From positions 1 through 6,642 of the forward strand of contig JAUZOX010000152.1 of the NCBI GenBank assembly GCA_030706265.1: a stretch of 6,642 nucleotides of DNA, written 5' to 3'. The translations under genes and the position numbers were made by a program. The notes beneath the pieces are model-generated. The model did not search any database and was not told the origin of the DNA. It was given only the letters and a program-made list of their open reading frames with translations. Positions 5,859-6,642 of the stretch are shown piece after piece (within the stretch, counting starts at the first letter, position 1; each line of letters starts with the position of its first letter). This DNA comes from Bacteroidota bacterium. Lineage in GTDB: Bacteria; Bacteroidota; Bacteroidia; Bacteroidales; Cfx3-03.

Positions 5859-6170
5859 ATGAATATTTATGTATCAAATTTAAGCTACAGCACAACAAAT
5901 GAAAGCTTACAGGAATTATTTGCAGAGTATGGAGAAGTTTCATCTGCCAATGTTATAACAGACAGAGAATCCGGACGATCAAGAGGATTTGGTTTTGTTG
6001 AAATGCCCAATGACGCAGAAGGACAAAAGGCCATTAATGAATTGAACGAAGCGGAATTTGAAGGAAAAACGCTTAACGTTAATGTTGCCCGCCCGAGAGA
6101 GGAAAGAAGCACCGGGGGATACAACAGACGTGGAGGAAATGGTGGCGGATATAATCAAAGACGATACTAA
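5859..6170 (+). CDS. RRM-domain RNA-binding protein with Gly/Arg-rich tail
   Basis: 103 residues, a single RNA recognition motif (about 1-80) plus a short tail. RNP2 is IYVSNL (3-8) and RNP1 is RGFGFVEM (42-49), with the aromatic residues needed for RNA stacking. The tail (about 83-103) is rich in G, R, N and Y, with repeated GGY/GG units like those of cyanobacterial Rbp proteins and glycine-rich RNA-binding proteins, many of which are cold-induced. It probably binds single-stranded RNA as a chaperone. It is the last gene of the block, followed 19 bases later by a terminator. The 43-base gap before it is A/C-rich with no hairpin or clear promoter, so it is probably co-transcribed with the CSD gene. 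Confidence 0.95.
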   Translation: MNIYVSNLSYSTTNESLQELFAEYGEVSSANVITDRESGRSRGFGFVEMPNDAEGQKAINELNEAEFEGKTLNVNVARPREERSTGGYNRRGGNGGGYNQRRY

Positions 6171-6189
6171 TTTGAAATAGGCTAACAAT

Positions 6190-6219
6190 AAAAGGGAAAA
6201 TTAAAGTCTCTCCCTTTTT
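6190..6219 (+). terminator. Intrinsic terminator of the RNA-protein operon
   Basis: AAAAGGGA (6190-6197) pairs with TCCCTTTT (6211-6218) around a 13-base loop, and the stem ends in a run of five T (6215-6219). It begins 19 bases after the RRM stop codon. The stem is AT-rich with four strong pairs, so it may be partly leaky. Confidence 0.7.
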
Positions 6220-6300
6220 AGTTACAGGGTTCATTATCACATACTATTTCAAAACAAATGCTTTATTGCGAAGTATCTCTTAAAAAAATTTCCCAAAAAG

Positions 6301-6372
6301 TTATTTTTTAATCCTGCCGACAACACTTTTGGACCACTCCGAAGCCATTTCCAGATCAAGTGCATACCTATT
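6301..6372 (-). pseudogene. Possible decayed C-terminal coding fragment
   Basis: Between an in-frame TGA (complement of 6373-6375) and TAA (complement of 6301-6303) lie 23 codons reading NRYALDLEMASEWSKSVV then GRIKK. The residue pattern (amphipathic, ending in basic residues and a stop) looks like a real protein C-terminus, but it has no start, and the minus-strand terminator lies upstream of it. It may be the end of a gene lost by deletion. I cannot name the parent family, and chance is possible at this length. Confidence 0.2.
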
Positions 6373-6395
6373 TCAATAAGGGATAGAAGGAACTT

Positions 6396-6447
6396 AAAAA
6401 ACAGAAACAAGAAACGCGGACCTTGACAGTCCGCGTTTCTTGTTTCT
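6396..6447 (-). terminator. Strong intrinsic terminator, perfect 19-bp stem, minus-strand polarity
   Basis: Bases 6403-6421 and 6429-6447 are perfectly complementary over 19 bp, with a 7-base loop. On the minus strand the stem is followed by G and six T (complement of 6396-6402), the form of an intrinsic terminator for transcription arriving from the right. On the plus strand the inner GC-rich stem is followed by TTTCTTGTTTCT, so some bidirectional activity is possible. It implies a minus-strand transcription unit ending near here, presumably lying mostly beyond the right edge. Confidence 0.75.
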
Positions 6448-6560
6448 AGGCACATCAAGATGGCTTGGACTAATTCAAGGGAATATTATAAATAGCGCGA
6501 CTACGTATAACCGAACTCGAAAACGGCATTCATCATTAAAGTAATACCAGAATAGGCACC

Positions 6561-6583
6561 AGTGTTTTACATTTTTTAACACT
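6561..6583. repeat. AGTGTT/AACACT inverted repeat near the right edge
   Basis: AGTGTT (6561-6566) and AACACT (6578-6583) form a perfect 6-bp dyad with an 11-base spacer. A further TGTT at 6589-6592 can pair with AACA at 6578-6581. It lies about 50 bases before the promoter-like motif at 6634. It could be a protein-binding site; short dyads in AT-rich DNA are also expected by chance. Confidence 0.3.
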
Positions 6584-6633
6584 TTTAATGTTGAATCATT
6601 TACCGGGAGAGCGATTGATTGATTAAATGGGTG

Positions 6634-6641
6634 TAAATTTG
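6634..6641 (+). promoter_or_regulatory. Possible -7 element for a gene beyond the right edge
   Basis: TAAATTTG matches TAnnTTTG on the plus strand, and the context GGGTG before and C after resembles other Bacteroidota promoters. The window ends one base later, so no start codon can be checked. It conflicts with the idea of a minus-strand gene tail in the same stretch. Confidence 0.35.
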
Positions 6642-6642
6642 C

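Larger units (their letters stand above)
6220..6642. other. Right-hand intergenic region, no complete gene seen
   Basis: About 420 bases with no convincing complete gene. A 69-codon minus-strand ORF at 6249-6458 is read straight through the 19-bp hairpin and is not credited. The region holds a possible coding remnant (6301-6372), the strong hairpin (6396-6447), an AGTGTT/AACACT dyad (6561-6583) and a -7-like motif at the edge. A minus-strand frame is open from the right edge to a TGA at 6475-6477 (55 codons), just upstream of the hairpin terminator; it could be the tail of a gene lying to the right, but its residue make-up is not persuasive. Confidence 0.5.

Noticed and set aside
6249..6458. 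69-codon minus-strand ORF in the right intergenic region
   Set aside because: It reads through the perfect 19-bp terminator stem, so its start would be within the hairpin; the peptide looks like translated spacer. A different frame (6301-6372) looks more protein-like.
1..6642. Insertion sequence or prophage boundaries
   Set aside because: No transposase or integrase frame, no long terminal inverted repeats and no target-site duplications were seen; the DnaB-like gene alone is not enough to claim a phage.

Overview
The window looks like part of a Bacteroidota chromosome, probably order Bacteroidales. The signs are repeated -7 elements of the TAnnTTTG type (for example TACCTTTG at 2874 and TATATTTG at 1145), A-rich start regions without Shine-Dalgarno sequences, an AT-rich genome, and gene types common in that group. 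These are a RocD-type ornithine aminotransferase, a short RhlE-type DEAD-box helicase, a cold-shock-domain protein with a lysine-rich N-terminus and a glycine-tailed RRM protein. Genus cannot be called from this sequence.

Layout. 1-870 (minus): the first 290 residues of ornithine aminotransferase, running off the left edge. 871-1183: a gene-free divergent control region with two adjacent dyads and a promoter in each direction. 1184-2095 (plus): a stand-alone DnaB C-terminal-type ATPase with its own promoter and a strong intrinsic terminator at 2134-2178. 2179-2873: about 700 bases with no convincing gene, several possible RNA hairpins and one doubtful 39-codon minus-strand ORF. 2874-6219 (plus): a promoter, a structured leader of about 160 nt, then four genes ending in a terminator. 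These encode a nitronate-monooxygenase-family flavoprotein, a DEAD-box RNA helicase, a cold-shock-domain protein and an RRM protein. 6220-6642: no convincing complete gene. It holds a perfect 19-bp hairpin that reads as a terminator for minus-strand transcription, a possible decayed C-terminal coding fragment, and a promoter-like motif at the right edge.

How the genes work together. The last three genes of the plus-strand block (helicase, CSD, RRM) are separated by only 21 and 43 bases. They look like one RNA-remodelling operon of the cold-adaptation kind: an ATP-driven unwinder plus two single-strand RNA binders. The flavoprotein lies 93 bases upstream on the same strand with no strong terminator between, so it may share the transcript. 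Its biochemical link to RNA metabolism is unknown.

No clear new defence or mobile system is visible. The items most worth a second look are the DnaB-like ATPase that lacks the arginine finger and helicase N-terminal domain, the four-cysteine cluster in the flavoprotein, and the structured leader and gene-free segment before it.
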